Shown: piece by piece, positions 7,652 through 15,322 of the stretch
Numbering within the stretch: position 1 is the first letter of the stretch
How the letters are laid out: every line of letters starts with the position of its first letter
From: Candidatus Hermodarchaeota archaeon
GTDB taxonomy: Archaea; Asgardarchaeota; Hermodarchaeia; Hermodarchaeales; Hermodarchaeaceae
DNA: 19,570 bases
Reading direction: 5' to 3'
Assembly: GCA_016840185.1 (NCBI GenBank)
Contig: JAEOSV010000042.1
Coordinates: 1 to 19,570, forward strand
Notes under the pieces: model-generated
Seen by the model: the letters and a program-made list of their open reading frames with translations, nothing else
Databases searched by the model: none
Told to the model about the DNA's origin: nothing
Made by a program: the position numbers and the translations under genes

Positions 7652-8989
7652 CTATCGAATCTTTATATACTCATAGGCATCGCGAGCTGTATCGAACGCA
7701 TAATGGACTTTCTGGAAGTCTTGTCGAAATTGTGTAACATCCTTTGCAACAGATTCTGGGTTCTCCTTATCGAAGACAATTCGACGCATAAACTCTGCAA
7801 TCTGTTTCATCTCTTCTTTCTTCATCCCTAACCGTGTCATTTCACTTGTTCCTAATCGTATTCCGCCTGGACGAATGTAATCTCGACCAAAGCGCTTGTC
7901 CCATGGTAGCAGGTTCCGGTTTATGATGATGTTAGCATCTTCGAGTTTTTCTTCAACCGCTCGTCCATTTCTCAGCGGGGTGTCAGCTACTTCAATAAGT
8001 AGAACATGTGATTTTGTAAACCCCTTATGTTCAGCAAGCACCTTGAATCCCTCTTCCATGAGTGCTTGTCCAAGGGACTGTGCATTTTTGATAATCTGTT
8101 GACTATACTCCTTTCCAAAGGCGAGCATTTCAGCCATGACAACTGCTTTTGCGGCGACGTGATGAAGATGATGGTTACTATGCAGAGCAGGAAAAACCCC
8201 TCGTTTGATTCGATCTGCAAACTGCTCGTGTGCAACAATACATCCACCTTGTGGTCCTGGGAGGGTCTTATGGGTACTGAAAGTCATGCTATCTGCCCCT
8301 TCTCGAAGTGGGTCTTGGAAGCTGTCAGTTCCCACTAGACCTGCAACATGTGCTGCATCAAAATTTACATACGCACCATAGCTTTTGGCAACTTCTACAA
8401 TTTCGGGAAGCGGCTGCGGAAACGGAAAGACTGACGCACCGAACATAAAGAGGTCAATGTGTTTACCCTTTTTGTGTAAACGTTCAATTTTACGAATCGT
8501 CGCATCCACATCAATGTTCAATTCGTATTCATCATACTTGAAATATTGAATTTTTAATCCACGAACTCGACCCGCAGTACCCCATAGCCTGTGACGTGCA
8601 GATGAAATGTGACCACCTGTGGGGATTGACAAACACATCATCCGGTCACCTGGTTCAGTAAATGCGGTCAAAATGCTAAGGTTCGCTAAAACCCCACTAA
8701 TAGGTCGGACATCAGCGAAATCCGCACGAAAAAGGGCTTTTGTGAGCTCGTTCCCCAGAATTTCAACCTCGTCGATATATTTCGTACCTGCATATACCCG
8801 CTCTCCTGGCCAGCCTTCTGCATACCGATCACTGAAGTCAATTTGCATGGCTTCTCGGACTGCAGGAGAATGAACATTTTCTGATGCGATAAGATTGACA
8901 GTTTCACGCATCCACGAATGATGTTTTTCGAATAAGGAGAACAGTTGCTTATACGCTGAACGAGCTTTGCTGGGTTTCATATTTTCCAT
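7652..8989 (-). CDS. glyA: Serine hydroxymethyltransferase
   Basis: This PLP enzyme interconverts serine and glycine with transfer of a one-carbon unit to a pterin carrier (tetrahydrofolate or, in many archaea, tetrahydromethanopterin or a relative). The 445-residue protein shows NLIASENVHS (32-41), DAAHVAG (211-217) and the PLP-lysine motif STHKTLPGPQGG with K241. The C-terminal IRPGGIRLGTSEMTRLGM is also typical. The length is slightly more than the bacterial enzyme and usual for archaea. Start ATG 8989 is chosen; an in-frame ATG at 8980 is possible and neither has a strong SD, so a leaderless or short-leader transcript is plausible. It is divergent from the Sec61-beta gene, with a 104-bp shared upstream region holding AT-rich stretches near 9041-9050. 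Confidence 0.95.
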   Translation of the reverse strand: MENMKPSKARSAYKQLFSLFEKHHSWMRETVNLIASENVHSPAVREAMQIDFSDRYAEGWPGERVYAGTKYIDEVEILGNELTKALFRADFADVRPISGVLANLSILTAFTEPGDRMMCLSIPTGGHISSARHRLWGTAGRVRGLKIQYFKYDEYELNIDVDATIRKIERLHKKGKHIDLFMFGASVFPFPQPLPEIVEVAKSYGAYVNFDAAHVAGLVGTDSFQDPLREGADSMTFSTHKTLPGPQGGCIVAHEQFADRIKRGVFPALHSNHHLHHVAAKAVVMAEMLAFGKEYSQQIIKNAQSLGQALMEEGFKVLAEHKGFTKSHVLLIEVADTPLRNGRAVEEKLEDANIIINRNLLPWDKRFGRDYIRPGGIRLGTSEMTRLGMKKEEMKQIAEFMRRIVFDKENPESVAKDVTQFRQDFQKVHYAFDTARDAYEYIKIR

Positions 8990-9093
8990 CTCTGGGAATG
9001 TATATTCACAAATGAGGAAGAGGATGTTTCATCAAGAAACCTTAAAAACGGTTGGGATTTAAGGATTCCAGATAATTAGAAAGTGGGAATCTT

Positions 9094-9288
9094 ATGCCAA
9101 AATCCAAACGGAAAAGACAATCAGAAGGTCCCATGCCAGCTGCAGGTGCAGGACTGATCCGCTTTTTTGCAGATTCCAGTGAAGGAATCAAATTGGGACC
9201 GATTACAGTGCTAGTAATTACCATTGCACTCGTAGTCATTGTTTTCATAGCAAATATGGGGCTTCTCAACTTCTTATTTCCTATATAA
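9094..9288 (+). CDS. secG: Preprotein translocase subunit Sec61-beta (SecG/SecBeta)
   Basis: This 64-residue tail-anchored protein has a basic N terminus (MPKSKRKRQ), the archaeal Sec61-beta signature EGPMPAAGAGLIRFF followed by a short acidic stretch, then IKLGP and one C-terminal transmembrane helix (about residues 38-60). It is the small non-essential partner of SecY and SecE in the archaeal translocon. Length and organisation match the family. The helix ends in FLFPI, so only a few residues would protrude beyond the membrane. It is transcribed on its own or with the nuclease gene 94 bp downstream. Confidence 0.93.
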   Translation: MPKSKRKRQSEGPMPAAGAGLIRFFADSSEGIKLGPITVLVITIALVVIVFIANMGLLNFLFPI

Positions 9289-9326
9289 TGACAACGAACC
9301 CGCTTTCTGTGCTTGATAATTCTAAT

Positions 9327-9337
9327 AGCCTTAAATG
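9327..9337 (+). promoter_or_regulatory. Candidate archaeal TATA box for the nuclease gene
   Basis: GCCTTAAATGC lies in the 94-bp gap after the Sec61-beta gene, with its centre about 50 nt before ATG 9383. Initiation about 25 nt downstream would give a short leader. No SD is visible before ATG 9383. This is a weak call from base composition and position. Confidence 0.25.
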
Positions 9338-9382
9338 CGTGAATATAACTAATCCAATTAATCGACCGTTCATTGGCAAACT

Positions 9383-10441
9383 ATGTGGGATACAATAATG
9401 CGGAACCCAATCGCGGATTTCCAGCTAATCAAATCCCGAAACATCGCAATTCGCGCAGGGGAACAACGTTTACTTTTTGACCCAACAAGAATCCCCAATA
9501 AATGGCGTTCACCAAAAACAACCATCTGTATCTCTCATGCTCACGCCGATCATACAGCTGGTTTCAAAAGCAATATCCAAAAAATCGTCACTCCAGAAAC
9601 ATTGGAAATATACAAAGCCATCATTGGAAAACCAACTAAGGTTCATACAATTCAACACGAACAACAGTACAAGCTCGATGATGGGGGAACAATTCAACTT
9701 CACCCTGCAGGACATATGCTTGGGGCAACCCAGTTTGTCGTAGAAAGGAACGGAACAAGGCTCGTATACACAGGAGATTTCAATCTTCAATCTACACTGA
9801 CAGCTAAAGGAGCAAACCCGATTCCTTGTGATGTTCTTCTAATGGAAGCCACATATGGACGACCTGATGCTGTTTTTCCCCCACGAGAGCAAGTTTACAC
9901 TGAAATTGCAGAGTGGACAACTCAAGAATTGAAGAAAGGTAGAATTCCTGCTTTTCGTGTTTATGCAACCGGAAAAGCCCAGGAAGTTATTCGGATCATC
10001 AATACATTCCTCACTGTCCCTGTTATCGTTGAACCTACTATTGCTAAAATCAGTAAAGTTTACCAACACTATGATGTTCCACTTCAGTTCCATAGCGAAC
10101 AATCAGAAGAAGGAAGGGAGATAATGCGTCAAGGTGGCTATGTGTATCTTTCATCTGATAGATATCTAAAACCTCGGTCGCAATTTAAACATCCAGTGTC
10201 TCGTGCTGTAACTACAGGATGGGCGAAGATATTTCCTATGAAGAAATTTGATAAATCATTCATTCTATCGGCCCACGCAGATTTTCATCAACTCGTTGAT
10301 TACGTGAAAAAAGCTCAACCGCTTGCAGTTCATTTGACATGTGGTAACACAGTCACATTTGGGGCAGTTCTTGAGAAACTAAATATCAAGCAGATTGAGC
10401 CCAAACACAGTAAGCAACTAGAACTTTCCGATTTTCTCTGA
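9383..10441 (+). CDS. Metallo-beta-lactamase-fold nuclease (mRNA 3'-end processing/SNM1-like family)
   Basis: The 352-residue protein has the metal-binding series of MBL nucleases: HAHADH (52-57), PAGHMLGATQ with H111, YTGDF with D132, and a later SAHAD (296-300, H298). This pattern occurs in COG1236-type RNA processing exonucleases and in SNM1/DNA-ligase-associated exonucleases; no KH domains precede it, which separates it from the archaeal aCPSF1 proteins. LLFDPTRIP near the N terminus is a common MBL-nuclease element. The substrate (RNA or DNA) cannot be read from sequence. ATG 9383 is used; ATG 9398 is an in-frame alternative and neither has an SD. The gene converges with the HD gene, with a 9-nt gap between stop codons. 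Confidence 0.85.
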   Translation: MWDTIMRNPIADFQLIKSRNIAIRAGEQRLLFDPTRIPNKWRSPKTTICISHAHADHTAGFKSNIQKIVTPETLEIYKAIIGKPTKVHTIQHEQQYKLDDGGTIQLHPAGHMLGATQFVVERNGTRLVYTGDFNLQSTLTAKGANPIPCDVLLMEATYGRPDAVFPPREQVYTEIAEWTTQELKKGRIPAFRVYATGKAQEVIRIINTFLTVPVIVEPTIAKISKVYQHYDVPLQFHSEQSEEGREIMRQGGYVYLSSDRYLKPRSQFKHPVSRAVTTGWAKIFPMKKFDKSFILSAHADFHQLVDYVKKAQPLAVHLTCGNTVTFGAVLEKLNIKQIEPKHSKQLELSDFL

Positions 10442-10450
10442 ACCTCAACC

Positions 10451-11713
10451 TTACATTGAAATTCCAGAAACGTAGGGTGTGCCACCCAACACTTCTTGCG
10501 CTGCTTTTCCAACCCGCTTTCGGAAGGGCGCTGTTGTATAAACTCGAACAATGTCTAGGTATCCTTTCAGGGATGAAATGACTCGGGACAATTCAACAAG
10601 ATCCACTGCTATCTTTTTCTTACCCACGTAAGCGAATCCAGGAATCTCCATTGGATCTAATTGCGCTGAATGGCGATATGGGACTGATGGGAGAAGAGGA
10701 GAATCGAGTTGTACTTTCTCTACATCTACTTTCGCCTTGGTAGCAATTTCTTGTTCAATCTGCTTCCGCACGCTCGGGTTATCTAACAAATCGATAGTAG
10801 GGTGATCCTGAACTATTGATTCAACCGTATACGCACACTTGAGTAGTTCACGGCGTTCAAGCCTTTCGATAATTGGACGAGACGCTTCACACTGCTTGAG
10901 TCTAGTCCATATTGTATAATCATCCATTTCCAAGTAATCTTCAGGTTTACTAAACTTGGAGAGTCCAAGTTCTTCGTCTGCTAAATTTAACGCATCCGCC
11001 AACATTCGCTGAACCCCCCTACAGACTCTGTGGTAATAGATACTCCGAAAACTCAGCACACGAGCAATCAGAAATGCTTCAAGAGTGGTTATCGCTGTGG
11101 TATTTACGGCTAAATTACCTTGAAACGGCTCCGTTGTATAAATTAGACGAAAAACATCAACACTTCCATACTCTGCTCCCGTATGAAAGGAATCACGGAC
11201 GATGTAATCCAGTTTATCAACATCTACCGAACTCCGAATTACCTGATTAAGATATAACCGTCCCTTTCGCTCCAATTTTCCAATGGCAAGGTGACTCAGC
11301 TCTTCTGGATTCAATCCACCATCCTGTAAAATATCAGCAATCTCAGAATTTTTCACGAGCCACGTTGTAATATCCTCATGGTTTTGTCCTTTCTTTACTA
11401 GAATTTCTTCGAAGATGTGACTGAAAGGTCCATGCCCCACATCATGTAATAAGGCCGCTAATCGTAACGATTGAATCTCCATTTCATCCTCGGTGATATT
11501 TTCAGCCATTAACCCAGCAAGATGCATTGCTCCCACACTATGCTCAAACCGAGTATGGTTTGCACCCGGATATACAAATTCGGCACCAGCAAGTTGTCGC
11601 AATCGGCGTAACCGCTGAACCACACGTGTATCAATTACATTTTTTTCCAAAGGGGTAATAGCCACATATCCATACAACGGGTCTTTTATGAATCCCCAAC
11701 GTTCACGGACCAA
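10451..11713 (-). CDS. HD-domain phosphohydrolase (SAMHD1/COG1078-like)
   Basis: The 420-residue protein carries the HD signature. RFEHSVGAMHLAG supplies the first His (H58), LLHDVGHGPFSHIFEE supplies the HD pair (H90, D91), and VDVDKLDYIVRDS (163-175) supplies the last Asp. This layout matches dNTP triphosphohydrolases and SAMHD1-like proteins (COG1078), metal-dependent phosphohydrolases. The likely reaction is hydrolysis of nucleotides, but the archaeal members are mostly uncharacterised. The N-terminal KDPLYGYVAITPLEKNVIDT is also typical of the family. The start is TTG 11713, fixed by GGAGGT 7 nt upstream. Confidence 0.87.
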   Translation of the reverse strand: MVRERWGFIKDPLYGYVAITPLEKNVIDTRVVQRLRRLRQLAGAEFVYPGANHTRFEHSVGAMHLAGLMAENITEDEMEIQSLRLAALLHDVGHGPFSHIFEEILVKKGQNHEDITTWLVKNSEIADILQDGGLNPEELSHLAIGKLERKGRLYLNQVIRSSVDVDKLDYIVRDSFHTGAEYGSVDVFRLIYTTEPFQGNLAVNTTAITTLEAFLIARVLSFRSIYYHRVCRGVQRMLADALNLADEELGLSKFSKPEDYLEMDDYTIWTRLKQCEASRPIIERLERRELLKCAYTVESIVQDHPTIDLLDNPSVRKQIEQEIATKAKVDVEKVQLDSPLLPSVPYRHSAQLDPMEIPGFAYVGKKKIAVDLVELSRVISSLKGYLDIVRVYTTAPFRKRVGKAAQEVLGGTPYVSGISM

Positions 11714-11720
11714 TTACTTA

Positions 11721-11726
11721 ACCTCC
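11721..11726 (-). promoter_or_regulatory. Shine-Dalgarno site fixing a TTG start of the HD gene
   Basis: On the minus strand GGAGGT is followed by 7 nt and then TTG (11713-11711). No in-frame ATG lies nearby that would give the conserved N terminus, so the SD decides the non-ATG start. Confidence 0.65.
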
Positions 11727-11786
11727 ATGTTAATTGAACAATCTCTTTGAAGAACATATAAACCTACTGCTTACAACGACTCTAAA

Positions 11787-12185
11787 CTAGTCTAACCGCG
11801 TCTTCCCCTCATCCTTAGGCGCCATCTCTAGCATCACCGAACGCACAGCTGACAACACCGCACCAACTTCACCCTCATTTTCCCGAGATAGAAATAAATT
11901 CACCACAACAATCCCACCCAACCGTTGAGCCGCAATATCCGCAATTGCCCTGGTTTCCGCCTGAAAATGTGTTCCCACCATACACGAAGTTGATACAGGC
12001 GACGTCTCACTAAACGGACTGGGTACACCCACTGCAATTGTACCAAACCGTTGTTCTCCGTCACTCACCAAAATCAAGGATCCATTCGCCAAATTGCTAA
12101 TTGCAACAGCAATTCGAAGATTACCAACCTCAATAGATTCTTCCACAAACTCTAATGTCAACTTACCTACCACCCAGTACCACAC
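11787..12185 (-). CDS. Small protein resembling proteasome assembly chaperone 4 (Pba4/PAC4-like)
   Basis: This protein of up to 132 residues has an alternating strand-helix pattern and no membrane segment. The stretch FSETSPVSTSCMVG followed by IADIAAQRLGGIVVVNLFL (81-99) resembles the core of eukaryotic PAC4 (PSMG4), which has a PVSTS-containing segment, then a helix ending in AQRLARK and a strand. That comparison is from memory and is suggestive only. If right, it would help assemble 20S proteasome alpha rings. The annotated start is ATG 12185, but MWYWVVG looks unlike the rest of the family pattern; TTG 12161, preceded by a G-rich GGGTGGTAGG, is a serious alternative and would give 124 residues. 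Codons on the coding strand favour G/T endings. The gene lies just downstream of porB (35 nt gap). Confidence 0.55.
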   Translation of the reverse strand: MWYWVVGKLTLEFVEESIEVGNLRIAVAISNLANGSLILVSDGEQRFGTIAVGVPSPFSETSPVSTSCMVGTHFQAETRAIADIAAQRLGGIVVVNLFLSRENEGEVGAVLSAVRSVMLEMAPKDEGKTRLD

Positions 12186-12220
12186 ATCATATTCAGGTCA
12201 TCATATAATCTGGTTAGATA

Positions 12221-13126
12221 TTAACAACCCACACGCTTCTTAAGAATCTCCCATTCACGCTCAATACCGCGCTCAAACTCTTTTACTCGTTCAGGATCCT
12301 TGATTAACGTTCGGAAACGACCCTGTGGCTTTAAATAATCCATTAACGGTTTCCGTTCAATCTTACCTTCAGCAATACGCTTACTGCGTCCTAAAAACCG
12401 CCATTTATCGCCTTCTTTCTCCCACATTATCCAAACACCAGTGTCGACAGCAAGTTTACCCATTTTCACCGTATCCCAAGTCAGATATCGCCACCCCGTT
12501 GGACACATGGTATGAATTTCAATAAATCGTGTTCCCCCAATGTCTTTCGCTTTTGAATAGGTCTCATACACTAACCTCGGATAAGCAGCTGAAATCGACG
12601 CCGTATATGGAATTCCATGCTCGGCCATAATCCGTGTAAACGGTTTTCGATGTTGCATTTTTCCAGTCGGCGTAGTCGTTGAAAACGAACCATAGGGTGT
12701 TGCCCCAGATCGTTGCATTCCTGTATTTCCGTAAGCTTCGTTATTGTAACAGGTGTAAATGAAGTTAGTTTGTCGTTCAGCAGCACCGCTGAGGGCTTGG
12801 ATGCCAATGTCATAGGTTCCCCCATCACCAGCCCAGGCCATGAGTTGGATTTCTTTGTCCTTACCCATATATTTGAGCCCGGCTGCAATTCCTGATGCTG
12901 CAGCTCCTGCAGTCATAAATGCTGTATTAAGAACTGGTATACATAGGCTATTTTTTGGATATAGACCTTGAATGACAGACATACAGCAAGCTGGAACTGT
13001 AAGGATGGTGTTATCGCCTAAAGCCTTGAGTGCGTGTCGGATGGCAATGGTGGCGCCACATCCAGCACAAGCAGCGTGACCCAGCTCAATGAATTCTTCC
13101 CGGGGTAACTCTTTGATGGCAACCAT
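12221..13126 (-). CDS. porB: Pyruvate:ferredoxin oxidoreductase, beta subunit
   Basis: The beta subunit binds thiamine diphosphate and one [4Fe-4S] cluster and carries out the decarboxylation of pyruvate with CoA and ferredoxin. Visible features from ATG 13126 are CAGC (C20, C23), PACC near residues 46-48, the ThDP motif GDGGTYDIG with the downstream NNEAYGNTGMQRS, and MCPTGW containing the last conserved Cys. Length is 301 residues. A GTG at 13135 overlaps the porA stop (GTGA) and is an alternative start; ATG 13126 is preferred because GGTGA lies 5 nt before it. It is the last gene of the G-D-A-B operon. A related 2-oxoacid substrate (for example 2-oxoisovalerate) is not strictly excluded. 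Confidence 0.93.
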   Translation of the reverse strand: MVAIKELPREEFIELGHAACAGCGATIAIRHALKALGDNTILTVPACCMSVIQGLYPKNSLCIPVLNTAFMTAGAAASGIAAGLKYMGKDKEIQLMAWAGDGGTYDIGIQALSGAAERQTNFIYTCYNNEAYGNTGMQRSGATPYGSFSTTTPTGKMQHRKPFTRIMAEHGIPYTASISAAYPRLVYETYSKAKDIGGTRFIEIHTMCPTGWRYLTWDTVKMGKLAVDTGVWIMWEKEGDKWRFLGRSKRIAEGKIERKPLMDYLKPQGRFRTLIKDPERVKEFERGIEREWEILKKRVGC

Positions 13127-13131
13127 TTTCT

Positions 13132-14310
13132 TCACCTATTTAATCCATAAAAAATATCTGGCTTCGATTCGCCTTTATCCGCCACGTCGAAGCCAATTTG
13201 AATTATCTTCCTAATATCCGTGTGACTTACGTCCCGTCCTCCAAGTCCAGCAACAACACCCTGAACAGGAATTGTCTGTTTGCCACGATAGAGCGCAGAT
13301 CGGATTTCTGTAACTACTCCACCGAGATGTCCATACGAAAGACTACGGTCAACGACAACGAAGGCTTTAGCCTTCCTAGCAAGGGCTTGGATTTGTTCTG
13401 TGGGAAATGGACGGAACACACGGAGTCGTGCAGATCCTGCTGCTACGCCTTCGCTTCGGAGTTCGTCAACTGCAATTTGTGCTTCCTCTCCCATGGTTCC
13501 GAGCGCAATGAAAATCACTTCCGCATCGTCACAGTGATAAGTATCAATGAAGCCACCATGTTGACGTCCGAAGTGTTTCTTGAAATCCGCTTCAACTTTT
13601 GGAATTAGATTTCGTGCCGCTTCAAAGCCCTCGTGGATGGCATAACTGAGTTCGTAGTAATACTCGGGTCCTGCAATGTTTCCTGTCGCCATGGGATCCT
13701 TGGGATCTAATTTCCAGTGGCCTGCTTCGTATGAAGGGAGAAAATCAGTAATTTCATCGTGTTCATAGACTTCAATAGATGTGAAGGTATGACTAAGGAT
13801 GTAAGCATCTAATGCTACCATACCTGGCAGTAATACTTTGGGGTCTTCACATAATCGGAAAAGCATGAGTACAGTGTCATACACTTCCTGATTATTTGAC
13901 GCATAAAATTGAATCCAGCCGGTATCACGTTGTGACATGGTATCTGTATGATCGACCCAGATATTCCAAGGAGGTCCTAAAGATCGATTTACGACTGGCA
14001 TGACAATCGGAAGACGAGAGCGACCTGCCCAATGTAGCATTTCATGCATAAGCGCCAAACCATGTGAAGCAGTTGCGGTAAATGTACGAAGCCCTAAAGC
14101 CGAAGCCCCAATGCAAGCAGCCATTGCACTATGTTCAGACTCCACACGAACATATTCTGATTTGAGGTCTCCATTCTCAACAAATTCAGCAATTTTTTCC
14201 ACGATGGTAGTTTGCGGTGTAATGGGGTATGCCGCAATAACTGCTGGGATGGCTGTTCGAGCAGCCCACGATGCGGAATGATTCCCAGTAACAGAAACAA
14301 TTTTTGACAT
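13132..14310 (-). CDS. porA: Pyruvate:ferredoxin oxidoreductase, alpha subunit
   Basis: This 392-residue subunit has the PorA N-terminal pyrimidine-binding domain with YPITPQTTIVEKIAEF (28-43), VESEHSAMAACIGASALG and TATASHGLALMHEMLHWAG. It continues with a Rossmann-like segment (VFRPFP and DRSLSYGHLGGV) typical of the transketolase C-terminal domain. It forms the heterotetramer with PorB, PorG and PorD and contributes to the active site. An SD-like GAAGGGA precedes ATG 14310. It begins 22 nt after porD and ends in contact with porB, so the genes are co-transcribed. Full length for the family. Confidence 0.95.
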   Translation of the reverse strand: MSKIVSVTGNHSASWAARTAIPAVIAAYPITPQTTIVEKIAEFVENGDLKSEYVRVESEHSAMAACIGASALGLRTFTATASHGLALMHEMLHWAGRSRLPIVMPVVNRSLGPPWNIWVDHTDTMSQRDTGWIQFYASNNQEVYDTVLMLFRLCEDPKVLLPGMVALDAYILSHTFTSIEVYEHDEITDFLPSYEAGHWKLDPKDPMATGNIAGPEYYYELSYAIHEGFEAARNLIPKVEADFKKHFGRQHGGFIDTYHCDDAEVIFIALGTMGEEAQIAVDELRSEGVAAGSARLRVFRPFPTEQIQALARKAKAFVVVDRSLSYGHLGGVVTEIRSALYRGKQTIPVQGVVAGLGGRDVSHTDIRKIIQIGFDVADKGESKPDIFYGLNR

Positions 14311-14332
14311 TCTTCATCCCTTCGTCCATAAC

Positions 14333-14629
14333 TTATTTGATGTCTGCTTCGGTTTCGCGCACTCTTTTTATGGCATCAACGGGGCAATTAGTTTCACAAA
14401 TCATGCACCCTTTGCAATATTCCAGATTAATGACAGGTTTGTTATTATCATCCATTGTGATAGCTGCATCAGGACAAAACATCCAACAAGTTTGACATCC
14501 AGTGCATTTCTCATTATCAACGACAGGACGAAAGATTCGCCAGTCGCCGGTTCGACCCATCGCTCCAGGCTCTGGGTATGTTATACATGTAACTCGTTTT
14601 TCTGGAGGATCGCGTTTTAGTGGTGTCAT
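14333..14629 (-). CDS. porD: Pyruvate:ferredoxin oxidoreductase, delta (ferredoxin) subunit
   Basis: The 98-residue protein has two [4Fe-4S] motifs of bacterial-ferredoxin type: C42-xx-C45-xx-C48-xxx-C52-P and C72-xx-C75-xx-C78-xxx-C82-P. It passes electrons from PorB to soluble ferredoxin. The N-terminal 40 residues (with DWRIFRPVVDNEKC) are characteristic of PorD rather than of free ferredoxins. Its ATG overlaps the porG stop by 4 nt (ATGA), consistent with coupled translation in the operon. Confidence 0.95.
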   Translation of the reverse strand: MTPLKRDPPEKRVTCITYPEPGAMGRTGDWRIFRPVVDNEKCTGCQTCWMFCPDAAITMDDNNKPVINLEYCKGCMICETNCPVDAIKRVRETEADIK

Positions 14630-15204
14630 AGAGAATACCCCATTTTGAGTTCATCATATGCACGTTGGGCTGCCCTAACGTTGGTTTCGATGACCTTGTC
14701 GGGGAGCCCTTCTAATCCCTTCAGGATTGCTTTCTTTACACTTTCAATGCTGACAATGTTTGTGGCCCGTGCGACAGCACCTAGCATGATAGTGTTTACA
14801 ACTGCAATACCTGCCACCAGAATTCCTTCATCTAAGGCAATCTTTGTTGCATCAACTGTGGAAATTTTTACTTTCATTTCAGGCGTAAAGTCTTGAGGGT
14901 GTCGCTGTGTATTAATAATCATAAAAGTACCGTTTTTCACGCCTTTTTGAACAGTAGGGTTGTCAATTAGGGTTTCATCGAGAATAACAACGGCCTCAGG
15001 TTCATAGATATAACTATGAAGACGAATGGTTTCGTCAGCAACTCGTGTGAATGCCATGACCGGCGCTCCACGTCTTTCTGCCCCATAATGGGCAAAAGCT
15101 TGAAAGTGTTTCTTCTCCATACGCGTGGCATCACCAAGAATTTTAGCGCCGGTGACAGCTCCTTGACCACCACGACCATGAAATCGGATTTCAAAGAGAT
15201 CCAT
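14626..15204 (-). CDS. porG: Pyruvate:ferredoxin oxidoreductase, gamma subunit
   Basis: This 192-residue subunit begins MDLFEIRFHGRGGQGAVTGAK, the classic PorG N terminus with GRGGQG. It continues with HYGAERRGAPVMAF and ILDETLIDNP, also typical. It is the first gene of the G-D-A-B operon. ATG 15204 is chosen because GGGTGG lies 8 nt upstream; an in-frame GTG at 15216 overlaps that SD and is less likely. The 118-bp upstream gap to the DUF2070 gene contains AT-rich stretches (for example near 15249-15260) that may hold the promoter; the call on the promoter is weak. Confidence 0.94.
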   Translation of the reverse strand: MDLFEIRFHGRGGQGAVTGAKILGDATRMEKKHFQAFAHYGAERRGAPVMAFTRVADETIRLHSYIYEPEAVVILDETLIDNPTVQKGVKNGTFMIINTQRHPQDFTPEMKVKISTVDATKIALDEGILVAGIAVVNTIMLGAVARATNIVSIESVKKAILKGLEGLPDKVIETNVRAAQRAYDELKMGYSL

Positions 15205-15322
15205 TATTGAATCCACCCAAATTGAATGTCGTTACAAAACATCATTCAACTAAAAAGGGTTATGAACCATCAGCGAAAATTTATCAGAATACAGCATTGG
15301 CGAAATTAAATAGAAGCCCGTT

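Noticed and set aside
9028..9042. Small hairpin GTTTC-ATCAA-GAAAC between glyA and the Sec61-beta gene
   Set aside because: A 5-bp stem is expected by chance in AT-rich intergenic DNA and it lies upstream of both divergent genes, not at a gene end.
12186..12215. Minus-strand ATGATGA followed by CCTGA, resembling box C and box D of an archaeal guide RNA
   Set aside because: The two boxes touch each other with no guide sequence between them and no second box pair at the expected spacing is seen.
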